Assembly (NCBI GenBank): GCA_031263985.1
Contig: JAISER010000056.1
Location: 1-38,880, forward strand
Length of the DNA stretch: 38,880 nucleotides
Source of the DNA: Clostridiales bacterium
GTDB lineage: Bacteria; Bacillota; Clostridia; Lachnospirales; JAISER01
Reading direction: 5' to 3'
Numbering within the stretch: the first letter of the stretch is position 1; each line of letters starts with the position of its first letter. Positions 14,848-23,833 of the stretch are shown one piece after another. The notes beneath the pieces were generated by a model, which was not told where the DNA came from, searched no databases, and was given only the letters and a program-made list of their open reading frames with translations. Both the position numbers and the translations under genes were made by a program.

Positions 14848-16818
14848 CTATATATCATCGCCGCGCGCTGCGGCGGCGATGATATTGTCAAACTCCGTCG
14901 CGGTTACATTCTTGTCAAAGTTCAGAACAGGCGTGTCGGTCACGGAGATTTTATCCGCCGCCATCCAACTGCCGGTCGAGTATGTCTCAAAATATCCGTC
15001 AGCGTCGAATAAATGGCATTCCATAGTGATCGGCTTTGGAAACGTAAGTATTCGCGTTTCGCGTCCTTGCTTCAACGCCTCCACGAAAAATGACAACGCG
15101 GCGCGGTCAAGGCGCCCTTCGCCATTAGTTTTGAGAGTCAGACGCAAATCGGAATAGCCCGCCTTTTCAGCGGCCGTCGTCACGCATTCCGGCGATATAA
15201 CGGCCGCCGCGTTTTCAGTGACAATGCGCAGCGTTATCTTCCGCTCATCAAGCGTCTTCAGGACTGAACGCGGCAGCTCCGCCACGAAACTGAAAACTCC
15301 TCTTCCCGTATCGCCCGCCACGCAATCGAACGCTTCGCTTTCAATAAGCCGCGAGATAAAACGCTGGTCAGCGAACTTACCGCGTGACCCTCCGCGCAGC
15401 CGCCATGTAAGCGTTCGCGATCGCCTATCGTATGTCGTCTCAAAATAACTTGACGGCGATGGATAATTGTCATCGCTTTCGTCCGTGTCATAGGCGCGGT
15501 TTTCATAATCGGCGTCCGTCCTTACCGATATGACCTGAGTCCAGTCGGAATAAACGACCTTTTCGCCGTCAGGAGAAAAAGAGGACGTTTCAACATAAGT
15601 CAGAAAATTATCGTCCTCGGAAAGCTGAACGACGCAGCCAAAAATCCTGTCCGCGTCTTTTGCGGAAGCCGCGGTCTTCGCGCGCGCGTAATATACGGTA
15701 TAAGGCGTGAGCGCGTCAAACTCGGCCCTGTAGCCGTAATCGCCGCCGTTTTTCATCCATTCAAACGTGACGCTGTCCCTTGTTTTCGCGAAAACCCCGA
15801 ATCCGCGCGGCGGGCGAGGCGCGGCGACCTTCGCCGTAATGGTCTCCGCGAATGACGACCATTCCGTTTCCGGCGCCCGTATCCAAAATATATAATCAGT
15901 GGACGCGTACAGTCCGGGCACGTCGCAAACGACATACATCTCTCCGTCTATCATACGTATGACATTATTTTCCATGTTCGCGGCTTGTCCCCCGGCGGGA
16001 TAGTCAGACTGTTCGTCGCTGTAGCGCAGTTCGTATCGTTGCCCCTCAATATATTTCCAGCCCAGAGTCACGGCGTTCTCGCCGGCGTTTAATACGCGAA
16101 GCTTCGGCGCCGCCGGCTTAATGTCAAGCGAGCTTCGTTCTATAAGCGTTGTCGCGTTTAGAAAGCCGACCCCGTATGATATTTTTTCATTATCGTTCAT
16201 TACGTACGGACGCACAAACGCCGCATAGACCGTATTGGAGCGCAAATCCTCAGCGACCGGAGCGTCCGACCGCGTGACTTCATACTCCGGTCCGAAAGCG
16301 TTGACCTCTCTCCACGCCGCGCCGCTATCCTTTCCCAAGCTTTCAGCGTATTCGGCCATACCGCCCGACATATTTAGCGCGTAGTCATATTCCGCGACAT
16401 AAACGTCATACAGCGCGTTCGTCAAATCCCAAACGCGGCTCTTTAATGACTGCACATCATTCGCGTCCGCGCCCATATCGATCAAACGCTTCTTTATTTC
16501 ATCGTCGGACATGGCGACGCCCCTTAAATCAAGCGTCGCTGGCGCGGCTGTCTCTCCGTAAACGAGCGATCCGTTGAATCCTACCGTCTTGCTCCAACTG
16601 TTTTCAAAAGGGTCGTATACTTCCGTCCAAACGGCGTCCCATTGAATCGTAAAAGCGTTTTCCGTTACCGACAAAACGCCGTCTTCCTCTTTTATATTAA
16701 GCGAAATTACCGCGTCCCGCTCATCTTGCGCGGCGCTTACAGGCGTTTCCGACAAAATAAACGCCACCGCGAACGCCATCGCCGCCATCAAGTTAATCTT
16801 ATAATCATTCCTTCTCAT
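14848..16818 (-). CDS. Secreted FN3-repeat surface protein, probably frameshifted near its C-terminus
   Basis: A signal peptide is clear (basic MRRNDYK, then a hydrophobic stretch ending PVSAAQ). The rest is extracellular. It has FN3-like strands at about 50-220 (with an inserted helical part) and clear FN3 repeats at about 232-330 (PAAPKLRVLNAGENAVTLGW) and 332-430 (PRPPRGFGVFAKTRDSVTFEW). A beta-rich domain follows at about 440-640. Such proteins bind polymers or other surface proteins. The start overlaps the stop of the upstream gene by four bases (ATGA), so the two are translationally coupled and probably work as a pair. The ORF stops at 656, but coding sequence resumes to 14662, which points to a recent frameshift pair or assembly errors. 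Confidence 0.75.
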   Translation of the reverse strand: MRRNDYKINLMAAMAFAVAFILSETPVSAAQDERDAVISLNIKEEDGVLSVTENAFTIQWDAVWTEVYDPFENSWSKTVGFNGSLVYGETAAPATLDLRGVAMSDDEIKKRLIDMGADANDVQSLKSRVWDLTNALYDVYVAEYDYALNMSGGMAEYAESLGKDSGAAWREVNAFGPEYEVTRSDAPVAEDLRSNTVYAAFVRPYVMNDNEKISYGVGFLNATTLIERSSLDIKPAAPKLRVLNAGENAVTLGWKYIEGQRYELRYSDEQSDYPAGGQAANMENNVIRMIDGEMYVVCDVPGLYASTDYIFWIRAPETEWSSFAETITAKVAAPRPPRGFGVFAKTRDSVTFEWMKNGGDYGYRAEFDALTPYTVYYARAKTAASAKDADRIFGCVVQLSEDDNFLTYVETSSFSPDGEKVVYSDWTQVISVRTDADYENRAYDTDESDDNYPSPSSYFETTYDRRSRTLTWRLRGGSRGKFADQRFISRLIESEAFDCVAGDTGRGVFSFVAELPRSVLKTLDERKITLRIVTENAAAVISPECVTTAAEKAGYSDLRLTLKTNGEGRLDRAALSFFVEALKQGRETRILTFPKPITMECHLFDADGYFETYSTGSWMAADKISVTDTPVLNFDKNVTATEFDNIIAAAARGDDI

Positions 16819-18803
16819 TCTTTATCCGCCTTTAACAGCGCCTCCAAAAACCTGCCTGCCGTAATAGAACCGCTTATGTCGCTTTTGTCGAATATGCCCA
16901 GCTCAATCGCGGCGCGGGCGCTTTGCGCGTATTGACCGCTTATATCCGCGCTTTGTTTGGAAACGCGGACATCTTTGGCGTCTATTCCGGTTTTCGCCTT
17001 GTAAAGCGTCATAACATACGCCGCCGCCTCATGCGCGCTTAAAGATTCGTCACGGACGCTTGACTCAATATTCGCTCCTCTTTCGCGAAGCCACTCGAAC
17101 GGATCCGTTCCGAGCCGCGCCCCTCCGACCATAGCGGCGCAAGCCGCCGCCATACCGCGCGACGGCGCGTCGTCATATTCATAGCCGTCTATCAAATCTC
17201 CCAGCCCTCTTTCGGCCGCGAACGCGCGAATTTCTTCCGTAAACCCGCCGCCGACGCGGACCTTTTCAAACGCGAAATAACCCGGCCCGGTCACGCGCGC
17301 CGCTCTTGAGCCGTCAAAAAACTCTAAAGACTCCCCTCGCGATTTCACGTCGTAATACGGTTCTTGTTTAATAATTATAAACCCTTCCTTAGCGAAACGT
17401 TTTACGCGCGTTGAATCATGAACGGCGTTTTTAAACGCGTCCTCGGCTATATTCGCGATCTTGCCGCTCATCTCTTCCGTGATATCATCAACGGCGCTCA
17501 AAAGCCTATCCTCGTCCGCGCCGCGTTCGACCATGCGCGTCATATATTCCGCGTACGATCCCAAGTCGTCCTCTATCCGTTCAGCGGCCCGTCTCGATAT
17601 TTCGCCGTCAAAACCCGGCTCGACCTCCACTATATGCGCTATAATTTCCAAACCTTCGCTACGCCTCGACCCCTGGCGCCGGTTTCCCCATTCTACGGCC
17701 AATTTTAAGAATCTTTCCGCGTCAGACTTCGTCCTCGGCGCGGTTATCAATCCCTTCGGCGCCAATACGCCGATATCGCCGCGAGAAATCGAAACGCCGC
17801 CTTGCATAGGCAACGGAACGTACATCGTCAACCTTCGCGCGTCGCTTTCAAAAACGGCCGTCTCAACGGCGGGAGCGTTAGGCCTGAGCAGCGTGACGGA
17901 AAAATCACCGCCCCATGTCCAGTACGAACGCTCACGCTGTTTGTTGAACGTTTCCCTAAAATATTCTATCCAATCGGCTTTTTCGCGCGCCATTTCGATG
18001 ATTAGCGCGTTCGCGTCCGTGCGAAAGGCTGCCTCATTCGTATAAGGCGACGCGCCTCCGGAATAATCCATCGCCCGTACGCGCGCGCTGTAGCTCGTCC
18101 CAGGCCGCAGGCCGGTTATTTTGTATACCCAACCGTCGGCGGCGGCGGTCACGCCCGCCATAACCGTCGCGTCGCCCCACTGTTTTCCCTCTTCCTTAAG
18201 CTGATACTGAAAAATGACGTTTTGCGGGCTTGCCGGCGCGTCGAACGTTATATAAACTTCATTTTCGGGGTTCAAGTCAGAGCGCGCAAGATCTATTCTC
18301 AAATTTTTCACGCCCTGCGCAGGTAAAGTCGTAACGGCCGCGCCGTTCCAAACGGAATACTCAAGACCGCTCGACGCTCTGACATAATAGAAATACGTTC
18401 GATTGGGCTTGAGCGAATTGTCGCGCAGATATATGAACCCCCCGTCGATTTCGAGCGCATCAGCGTCCGCCGGCCCGTCAAAAACGTACATATCTCCCCC
18501 GGTCACAAGCGCTCCGTATTTCTCCGAAGCCTCGTCCCAAACCTCGCGAAACGGCCGTTTCGCGTTTAAAGACCCCGCGTCCATCTCGTTTTCCAGCCGT
18601 ACAATTTCAAAGTCATAGCCGGAATCCCGCCAATACACGGTCGCCGCGTCAACGCCTATGTCTTTCACGCCCACGCTTTCCGGCGCAGGAGAACTGAACG
18701 ACGCTTTCTGATAGGCGTAAAAAGCGCTTATTTCACCGCGCGCGCCAATGAACGCCGTCATAATCGCCAAAACCGTTTTCACAGCATAAAGTTTATTTAA
18801 CAT
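16815..18803 (-). CDS. Secreted FN3-repeat protein with C-terminal SLH-like domain
   Basis: An N-terminal hydrophobic stretch (about 8-28) is a likely signal peptide. FN3-like units cover about 38-165 and 166-270 (KNLRIDLARSDL, then PGTSYSARVRAMDYSG). A central alpha/beta region (about 275-500) has no family I can name. The C-terminal 130 residues look like S-layer homology repeats, ending YAQSARAAIELGIFD and then ITAGRFLEALLKA, which would anchor the protein to cell-wall polymer. The 662-residue protein is the first of two coupled genes. The upstream region 18804-18950 is AT-rich, but no clear promoter was found for it. Confidence 0.75.
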   Translation of the reverse strand: MLNKLYAVKTVLAIMTAFIGARGEISAFYAYQKASFSSPAPESVGVKDIGVDAATVYWRDSGYDFEIVRLENEMDAGSLNAKRPFREVWDEASEKYGALVTGGDMYVFDGPADADALEIDGGFIYLRDNSLKPNRTYFYYVRASSGLEYSVWNGAAVTTLPAQGVKNLRIDLARSDLNPENEVYITFDAPASPQNVIFQYQLKEEGKQWGDATVMAGVTAAADGWVYKITGLRPGTSYSARVRAMDYSGGASPYTNEAAFRTDANALIIEMAREKADWIEYFRETFNKQRERSYWTWGGDFSVTLLRPNAPAVETAVFESDARRLTMYVPLPMQGGVSISRGDIGVLAPKGLITAPRTKSDAERFLKLAVEWGNRRQGSRRSEGLEIIAHIVEVEPGFDGEISRRAAERIEDDLGSYAEYMTRMVERGADEDRLLSAVDDITEEMSGKIANIAEDAFKNAVHDSTRVKRFAKEGFIIIKQEPYYDVKSRGESLEFFDGSRAARVTGPGYFAFEKVRVGGGFTEEIRAFAAERGLGDLIDGYEYDDAPSRGMAAACAAMVGGARLGTDPFEWLRERGANIESSVRDESLSAHEAAAYVMTLYKAKTGIDAKDVRVSKQSADISGQYAQSARAAIELGIFDKSDISGSITAGRFLEALLKADKE

Positions 18804-18956
18804 AATCTACGCCCACCTTGCGCCTGTTCTTGTTTTTTATTATTGCTTAAATATCTCAAAAATAAAAAATATTGTTTTTCCATTTCTGTTAAACAATAGG
18901 CGATTTAACGCTAATAACGCTTTGCCTCAATTGACGTTCCGAACCTAGCGGACGAT

Positions 18957-18985
18957 TTGACGCCAAAGCTCGAATATGGTATAGT
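18957..18985 (+). promoter_or_regulatory. Sigma-A-type promoter for the oxidoreductase gene
   Basis: TTGACG (18957-18962) and TATAGT (18980-18985) are 17 bases apart. Transcription would begin near 18992, giving a leader of about 135 bases that contains a stem-loop and a repeat B relic. Confidence 0.7.
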
Positions 18986-19000
18986 GAAGCGAAAAAATCA

Positions 19001-19022
19001 GGGTTCTGTCGATACCGAACCC
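19001..19022 (+). promoter_or_regulatory. Leader stem-loop
   Basis: GGGTTC and GAACCC enclose a ten-base loop about ten bases after the predicted transcription start, followed by ATTTTAAAA. It could be a 5' stabilising hairpin or a weak attenuator. No known riboswitch was recognised. Confidence 0.4.
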
Positions 19023-19028
19023 ATTTTA

Positions 19029-19120
19029 AAACATAGCCAAACCTGGTGAAGTTTTGCGACAAATCTCGTCGTAAAAAAGACCGTTCGGATGGTTGTGATT
19101 TAGAGCTTGTTCAATATGAG
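19029..19120 (+). repeat. Repeat B internal relic in the leader
   Basis: ACATAGCCAAACCTGGTGA and the later GTTCGGAT...TTTAGAGCTTGTTCAATAT follow the interior of the composite at 33749-33835 in the same order. The relic ends where the GAGG ribosome binding site of the next gene begins, so repeat DNA forms most of its untranslated leader. Confidence 0.6.
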
Positions 19121-19127
19121 GTCTTTC

Positions 19128-20354
19128 ATGGAAAATATAGCGGTAATCGGCGCGGGCGCGTCCGGTCTTATGGCGGCGGTAGCGGCGGGGAGAATTGTGA
19201 GCGGCGCCGGCGTATCCGTATACGAGCGAAATGAAAAATCCGGCAAAAAGTTGCTGGCTACAGGCAATGGTCGCTGCAATATATCGAACGCTTTCGCGGC
19301 GCCTGCGTTTTATCACGGCGAAAACCCAAATTTTGTTAAAAACGCTTTAACTAAGTTCGGCGCGCCAAAAACGCTGGACTTATTTTTGGAAATGGGGCTT
19401 TTTTGCATTGAGGAGCGTGGAGGCCGGATTTTCCCCCGTTGCAAGCAGTCTTCGGCCGTGTTGGACGCTTTGCGCGGTGAGCTTGCGCGTCTTAACGTCA
19501 GCGTAAGCCACCAGCGATATGTAACAGGCGTTTTTGCGGAGAAAACTGGCGGTTTCACAGTTAAAACGAGTGACGGACAGACGCGGCGCCATTCCAAAGT
19601 CATAATAACGTGCGGGGGCGCCGCCGCTCCGTCAACAGGCTCCGACGGCGGAGGATTTAAACTTCTCTCCGCGCTGGGGCACAAAATAGTCCCTCCCGCT
19701 CCGGCGATCTGTCAGCTTAAAACCGACATGACGCGCACAAAGAGCCTTAGAGGCGTAAAAGTCAACTGCGTTATAACGGCGTTCGACGGCGACCGCTCTC
19801 TTGGCGTAAAAGCGGAAGGCGACGCGTTATTCACAAATTATGGGCTTTCCGGCTCGGCGGTTTTTGATATTTCGCGCGTAATCGCCAAAGCCGCGAGACC
19901 CACGCTCGTATTGGATTTTTTCGCGGAATATCCCGAAGAAGAGCTTACCGCTTCGCTTCGTTACCGCAGAGAAAGATTCGCGCGCATCGAATGCGTTGAT
20001 TTTCTAACGGGAGCGGTAAATAAAAACTTGGGACGAGCTATTATGAAGAGCGTTGTGTCTTCCAGATTGTCTCTTCCCGCAAGCGCCCTCACGGATGACG
20101 ATATACGAAACGCGGTCGAAACGCTTAAACGCTTCCCAATCCACGTCATCGGACATAACGGCTGGGAAAACGCGCAAACTACGGCGGGCGGCGCCGATAC
20201 GCGCGATTTCGACGACGCCACGATGCAATCTCGGGTTACGCCGGGTCTTTACGCAGCCGGCGAGGTTTTGGACGTAGCCGGCGATTGCGGCGGATTCAAC
20301 TTGCAATGGGCGTGGTCGTCAGGCCAGCTCGCCGGAATGAGCGCCGCTGAATAG
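19128..20354 (+). CDS. HI0933/BaiN-like NAD(P)/FAD-dependent oxidoreductase
   Basis: A flavoprotein of the HI0933 family. The FAD dinucleotide fold opens the protein (AVIGAGASGLMAA), followed by the family motif KSGKKLLATGNGRCNIS near residue 42. ITCGGAAAPSTGSDG and the C-terminal FAD contact AGEVLDVAGDCGGFNLQWAWSSG are also present. Length, 408 residues, is normal. The ATG at 19128 is preferred over the in-frame one at 19107 because GAGG lies six bases before it and the FAD fold then starts at residue 4. Family members act on various substrates, including bile-acid reduction in gut clostridia, so the reaction here is not predictable. Confidence 0.9.
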   Translation: MENIAVIGAGASGLMAAVAAGRIVSGAGVSVYERNEKSGKKLLATGNGRCNISNAFAAPAFYHGENPNFVKNALTKFGAPKTLDLFLEMGLFCIEERGGRIFPRCKQSSAVLDALRGELARLNVSVSHQRYVTGVFAEKTGGFTVKTSDGQTRRHSKVIITCGGAAAPSTGSDGGGFKLLSALGHKIVPPAPAICQLKTDMTRTKSLRGVKVNCVITAFDGDRSLGVKAEGDALFTNYGLSGSAVFDISRVIAKAARPTLVLDFFAEYPEEELTASLRYRRERFARIECVDFLTGAVNKNLGRAIMKSVVSSRLSLPASALTDDDIRNAVETLKRFPIHVIGHNGWENAQTTAGGADTRDFDDATMQSRVTPGLYAAGEVLDVAGDCGGFNLQWAWSSGQLAGMSAAE

Positions 20355-20400
20355 ACATACCTTTTTTGAAAAACGTTTGAGAGAAATTAAAGATTTCTTT

Positions 20401-20432
20401 GGAGGGAACTTTTTCAAGAAAAAGTTCCCTCC
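20401..20432. repeat. Perfect 14-bp stem-loop between two oxidoreductase genes
   Basis: GGAGGGAACTTTTT and its exact inverse enclose CAAG. The hairpin is stable in either strand, but no T-run follows, so it is not a standard rho-independent terminator. It may be a transcript-processing or stability element. The rest of 20355-20554 holds no gene. Confidence 0.6.
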
Positions 20433-20554
20433 AAACCTCCTTCAAAAAGCTTTTATCTAAAAATTCCGTTTCGCTTTGTTTTTTAGAAGAGGTTGGGAAG
20501 ATTTTTAGAAAAATTAGCGGGTGTGAGCGGAAGCGCGCCGCGCGGGAGATTGTT

Positions 20555-22150
20555 ATGTTAACAATACAAAACGTAAAAGCGGATATCGATGACAATAATG
20601 ACGCGCTCACGGCAAAAGCCGCCAAAAAACTGCGCGTACCCGCGGATAAGATCCTGTCCGTCAAAATATTAAAAAAATCCATAGACGCGCGCGACAAAAA
20701 AATGGTAAAGTACGTTTATTCGCTTCAAGTGGAGCTTACGCCGGAATGCAAGCCGCCACGTTTCGGGCGCGACGTCCAGGAAACGCGGCCATATGTTTAT
20801 TTCCTGCCTAAGGTGAAAAAAAGACTTCCAAACAGGCCGATCGTCGTCGGAAGCGGTCCGGCGGGACTATTCGCGGCGCTTATCATGGCGGAAGCCGGGC
20901 TGAATCCCATACTGATCGAACGCGGCAAAAGCGTTGGCGCGCGGCAAAAAGACGTTTCAACGTTTTGGAATACGGGCAAGCTTAATCAAGAATCAAACGC
21001 GCAGTTCGGCGAAGGCGGCGCGGGCGCGTTTTCCGACGGCAAACTATCGACCGGCATAAGCGATGCGCGCAAAAACAAAATATTCGCCGAGCTTTTAGAA
21101 GCGGGCGCGCCGGAAGAAATCGGCTTCGACGCCAAACCGCGCGTCGGTACTGACAGACTGGTCGAAGTAGTCAGAAACTTGCGCGAAAAGATACTTCTGC
21201 TAGGAGGAGAAATAAAATTTGAAACGCGTTTTTGCGGCTTTGACGCGAAAAACGGCGCCCTCCGCGCGGTCTTTACCAATTCGGAGGAAATTCCCGCCGA
21301 CATGGCGGTTTTAGCGATAGGTCACAGCGCTCGCGATACGTTTGAAACGCTGTACAAAAATGGCGTTCATATGAAAGCGAAGCCGTTTTCAGTCGGAGCG
21401 CGCGTGGAACATAGCCAGGATTGGCTGAATCACGCGCAATATGGCGAATTCGCGGAAAAACTCAAAACCCAAGCGGATTACGCGTTGAGCTGTCGCTCGC
21501 CTAACGGTTCATCGTCCGGCGGGCGCGGCGTTTATACATTTTGCATGTGTCCTGGCGGCTTGGTCATTGCGGCCGCCTCTGAACCGGGACGGCTCGTTAC
21601 AAACGGCATGAGCTATTATGCGCGTGACGGCGCGAACGCTAATTCAGCCATTTTGGTCTCTGTCGGTCCCAATGATTTTAAAAGCGACCATCCTCTGGCG
21701 GGCATCGCCTTTCAACGCGAATTGGAAGAAAACGCCTATAAGCTAGGAGGAGGCGGATTTTTCGCGCCCGTTCAACTGGTCGGCGATTTTTTAAACGACA
21801 AACGCTCGACTCAATTGGATAAAATCACGCCGACGTATTCGCCCGGCGTAACGCTTTGCGACTTGCGGGAATGCTTTAAAAAATATGATTTTATAACTGA
21901 CGCGCTAAAAGCCGGCATTTTGCGATTTGATCAGATCATTCCAGGATTTGCGGCTCACGGCGCCGTAATGACCGCCGTCGAAAGCCGCAGTTCCTCTCCA
22001 GTGGCTATCCCGCGAGACGCCTCAACTTTATGCTCGAACATATCAGGGATTATGCCATGTGGAGAAGGGGCCGGTCACGCGGGCGGCATTATGTCCGCCG
22101 CGACTGACGGCATACGCTGCGCCGAGGCGGTTTGCGCATTGGCCACATGA
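20555..22150 (+). CDS. FAD-dependent dehydrogenase of the COG2509 type
   Basis: An uncharacterised but widespread flavoprotein family, about 530 residues. The N-terminal 90 residues form a small domain (MLTIQNVKADIDD, then KSIDARDKK). The FAD fold follows (IVVGSGPAGLFAALIMAEAG). Then come ERGKSVGARQKDV, the family motif NAQFGEGGAGAFSDGKLST, and the closing GEGAGHAGGIMSAATDG. The longer frame from 20399 is rejected because the ATG at 20555 has GGGAG six bases upstream and homologues start this way. It follows another flavoprotein gene, but a stem-loop and 200 bases separate them. Confidence 0.88.
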   Translation: MLTIQNVKADIDDNNDALTAKAAKKLRVPADKILSVKILKKSIDARDKKMVKYVYSLQVELTPECKPPRFGRDVQETRPYVYFLPKVKKRLPNRPIVVGSGPAGLFAALIMAEAGLNPILIERGKSVGARQKDVSTFWNTGKLNQESNAQFGEGGAGAFSDGKLSTGISDARKNKIFAELLEAGAPEEIGFDAKPRVGTDRLVEVVRNLREKILLLGGEIKFETRFCGFDAKNGALRAVFTNSEEIPADMAVLAIGHSARDTFETLYKNGVHMKAKPFSVGARVEHSQDWLNHAQYGEFAEKLKTQADYALSCRSPNGSSSGGRGVYTFCMCPGGLVIAAASEPGRLVTNGMSYYARDGANANSAILVSVGPNDFKSDHPLAGIAFQRELEENAYKLGGGGFFAPVQLVGDFLNDKRSTQLDKITPTYSPGVTLCDLRECFKKYDFITDALKAGILRFDQIIPGFAAHGAVMTAVESRSSSPVAIPRDASTLCSNISGIMPCGEGAGHAGGIMSAATDGIRCAEAVCALAT

Positions 22151-22459
22151 AACCTCACGCGGAAACCGCGGTCGCTGGAACCGCGGCTTATCGTCGTTAA
22201 CGGAGCTGATGATAGGACATTTTTTATAGCGAGCTAGCGTCGCTAAGGCGCCCCCGCACACGTTCTTTAATATTACAAAAAGCTATGCGAAAATCCGAGC
22301 GGTCTTCGGTTTCTCTTTCAACCCCCGCTGATAAATGACGCATAGCTTAGATGTATATTCAAGGCTTGAACCGGTAAATTATCAACCGGACAATATCGCT
22401 CAAGACAGGACGCCGAAGAAGCGGCGGAAAGCCTTAATCGCGCTGTTCGAGACTTCGAC
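22151..22459. other. Convergent intergenic region with a split inverted repeat
   Basis: No gene was seen. AAGCTATGCG (22280-22289) is exactly inverted at 22339-22348 with about 50 bases between. A short CCGCGGT/ACCGCGG stem lies just after the flavoprotein stop. Either could help end transcription from the two converging operons, but neither has a T-run. Confidence 0.4.
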
Positions 22460-22954
22460 TCACGCCGAAACCCATTCTATATCAGCGCCAATAGGACAAT
22501 AGCATGTCAAAACTACATTTTCAGCGATATTTTTCGTAACGAGCTTCATATCGCGTAACGTCACCACATCGTCCGCGTTCGCTATGTTAACATATCCTAT
22601 GTCGTTTCTTCTGTTATGCGCTTTGAACAGGCATTCCTTCCGCGTCCAAGCGTATGTAGCGTATTTATGCGGATCGTCGTACAGCAGAATCTTTCTTATA
22701 TCATTTGCCGGCAGGTAGAACCGCATTTTTTTGACCAGCCGCTCCAATCCTCCGCTATAGTTTATCGTCTCGATGTCGCAGCCTATAAGCGATGAAGCCG
22801 CGCAAACGGCGGCGTACGCTTTGGTATAGCTTTTTGATATGTATGTACAATTACCTCGGTCTTCGGATATGCGCTTAATAAGATCGTTAGCCGCGCTTCT
22901 CCGGGCGCTAACATTATTCGCGCCGACGGATCTATAATAAACATATACGTTCAT
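22460..22954 (-). CDS. Sfp-type 4'-phosphopantetheinyl transferase
   Basis: The enzyme converts apo-ACP to holo-ACP using coenzyme A. The two signature motifs are present: IGCDIETI (the GVDIE metal-binding motif, about residue 57) and WTRKECLFKA (the WxxKEA motif, about 104). At 164 residues it is shorter than most Sfp proteins and lacks much of the N-terminal half. AAGGAA lies about nine bases before the ATG. It ends the eleven-gene minus-strand cluster and would activate the ACP at 30418. The same cluster holding its own PPTase and ACP argues for a pathway separate from housekeeping fatty acid synthesis. Confidence 0.82.
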   Translation of the reverse strand: MNVYVYYRSVGANNVSARRSAANDLIKRISEDRGNCTYISKSYTKAYAAVCAASSLIGCDIETINYSGGLERLVKKMRFYLPANDIRKILLYDDPHKYATYAWTRKECLFKAHNRRNDIGYVNIANADDVVTLRDMKLVTKNIAENVVLTCYCPIGADIEWVSA

Positions 22955-23056
22955 CAGCTAAATTCCTTCAATGTATTTATATTACACGCGGGAAAATAAC
23001 GGCGTTTCAATAACCTCCGCCCGCCGCCCGCCACCGCGGTTGCCAGCGGCTTGATT

Positions 23057-23800
23057 TTAGAGATCGGCGCCTCCCGCGGCGTCCGCGATTTTAGCCGATC
23101 CCACCGCGTCATCGGCGACCGGCCGATGAGGGTTATCGGCCGGTTCAACCGGCGGATCGTCCGCAGGGCGGCTGTCTCCGCTTCGCGCGTTGCCCAATTC
23201 GCTTCCAGCTACCGACTCTTCGCTTTCGCCCCGCTCGCTTTGTTTGCGCTTGAGACTGCGCCTAACCATCTCCTGCTCCACAAGACGCTTGTTGGCGAAA
23301 TCGTGTAATTCAAGCCCTTCCTCCGTAAAAAACTGGTGGATCTCTTCCTCTCGCTTTTCGCCGTACTCCTTAAAGCTGGTAGACGCTATTTCAAAATCTT
23401 CCCACTGATACATACGCCATGTCTTCATATTCATTTCCGCCAATTTAGCCTTGCACGTCGCCATGAGTTCGCCTGTTTTCTTATTGTATAACTTTTGTCT
23501 AAACTCATATGAGCAATACATCTTGTGCGGAATCATGGAGGTCTTTATGATCAGAACATCGCCCAGTTTGCATGACCTTAAATATTTACATTCGCAATAT
23601 AACGTAGCGCTGACGATATCATCGGAAAACATGTCGTCAATTTTTTTCCCGACCTTAGCGGCATAGTCAAACCGTCCCACCTCAAACCATACGTAATAAT
23701 CGGCGTTATTCGCTATGCCGTAAGGGTCGGTTTCAGCGAATCTGACCGTTATTTCCGTTTCAACCTTGTCAACCAACTGTCTTTTCATAACAGCGGCCAA
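23057..23800 (-). CDS. Hotdog acyl thioesterase (4HBT type) with charged C-terminal tail
   Basis: Residues about 14-145 form a 4-hydroxybenzoyl-CoA thioesterase-like hotdog domain, with the catalytic Asp in AETDPYGIANNADYYVWFE. The remaining 100 residues are helical and then low-complexity, rich in E, R, S, P and D. Such enzymes release acyl chains from CoA or ACP. The start is TTG at 23800: AAAGGAGG lies nine bases before it, whereas the in-frame ATG four codons later is too far. In another frame the tail region carries an open frame ending in TGATG with the PPTase start. This is one of two hotdog thioesterases at opposite ends of the cluster. Confidence 0.82.
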   Translation of the reverse strand: MAAVMKRQLVDKVETEITVRFAETDPYGIANNADYYVWFEVGRFDYAAKVGKKIDDMFSDDIVSATLYCECKYLRSCKLGDVLIIKTSMIPHKMYCSYEFRQKLYNKKTGELMATCKAKLAEMNMKTWRMYQWEDFEIASTSFKEYGEKREEEIHQFFTEEGLELHDFANKRLVEQEMVRRSLKRKQSERGESEESVAGSELGNARSGDSRPADDPPVEPADNPHRPVADDAVGSAKIADAAGGADL

Positions 23801-23833
23801 AACAAGCGCCTCCTTTCCAAACTTTCTCTATCT

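Noticed and set aside
20399-20554. 52-codon N-terminal extension of the FAD-dependent dehydrogenase
   Set aside because: It reads through a 14-bp stem-loop and lacks a ribosome binding site; the ATG at 20555 has GGGAG at proper spacing.
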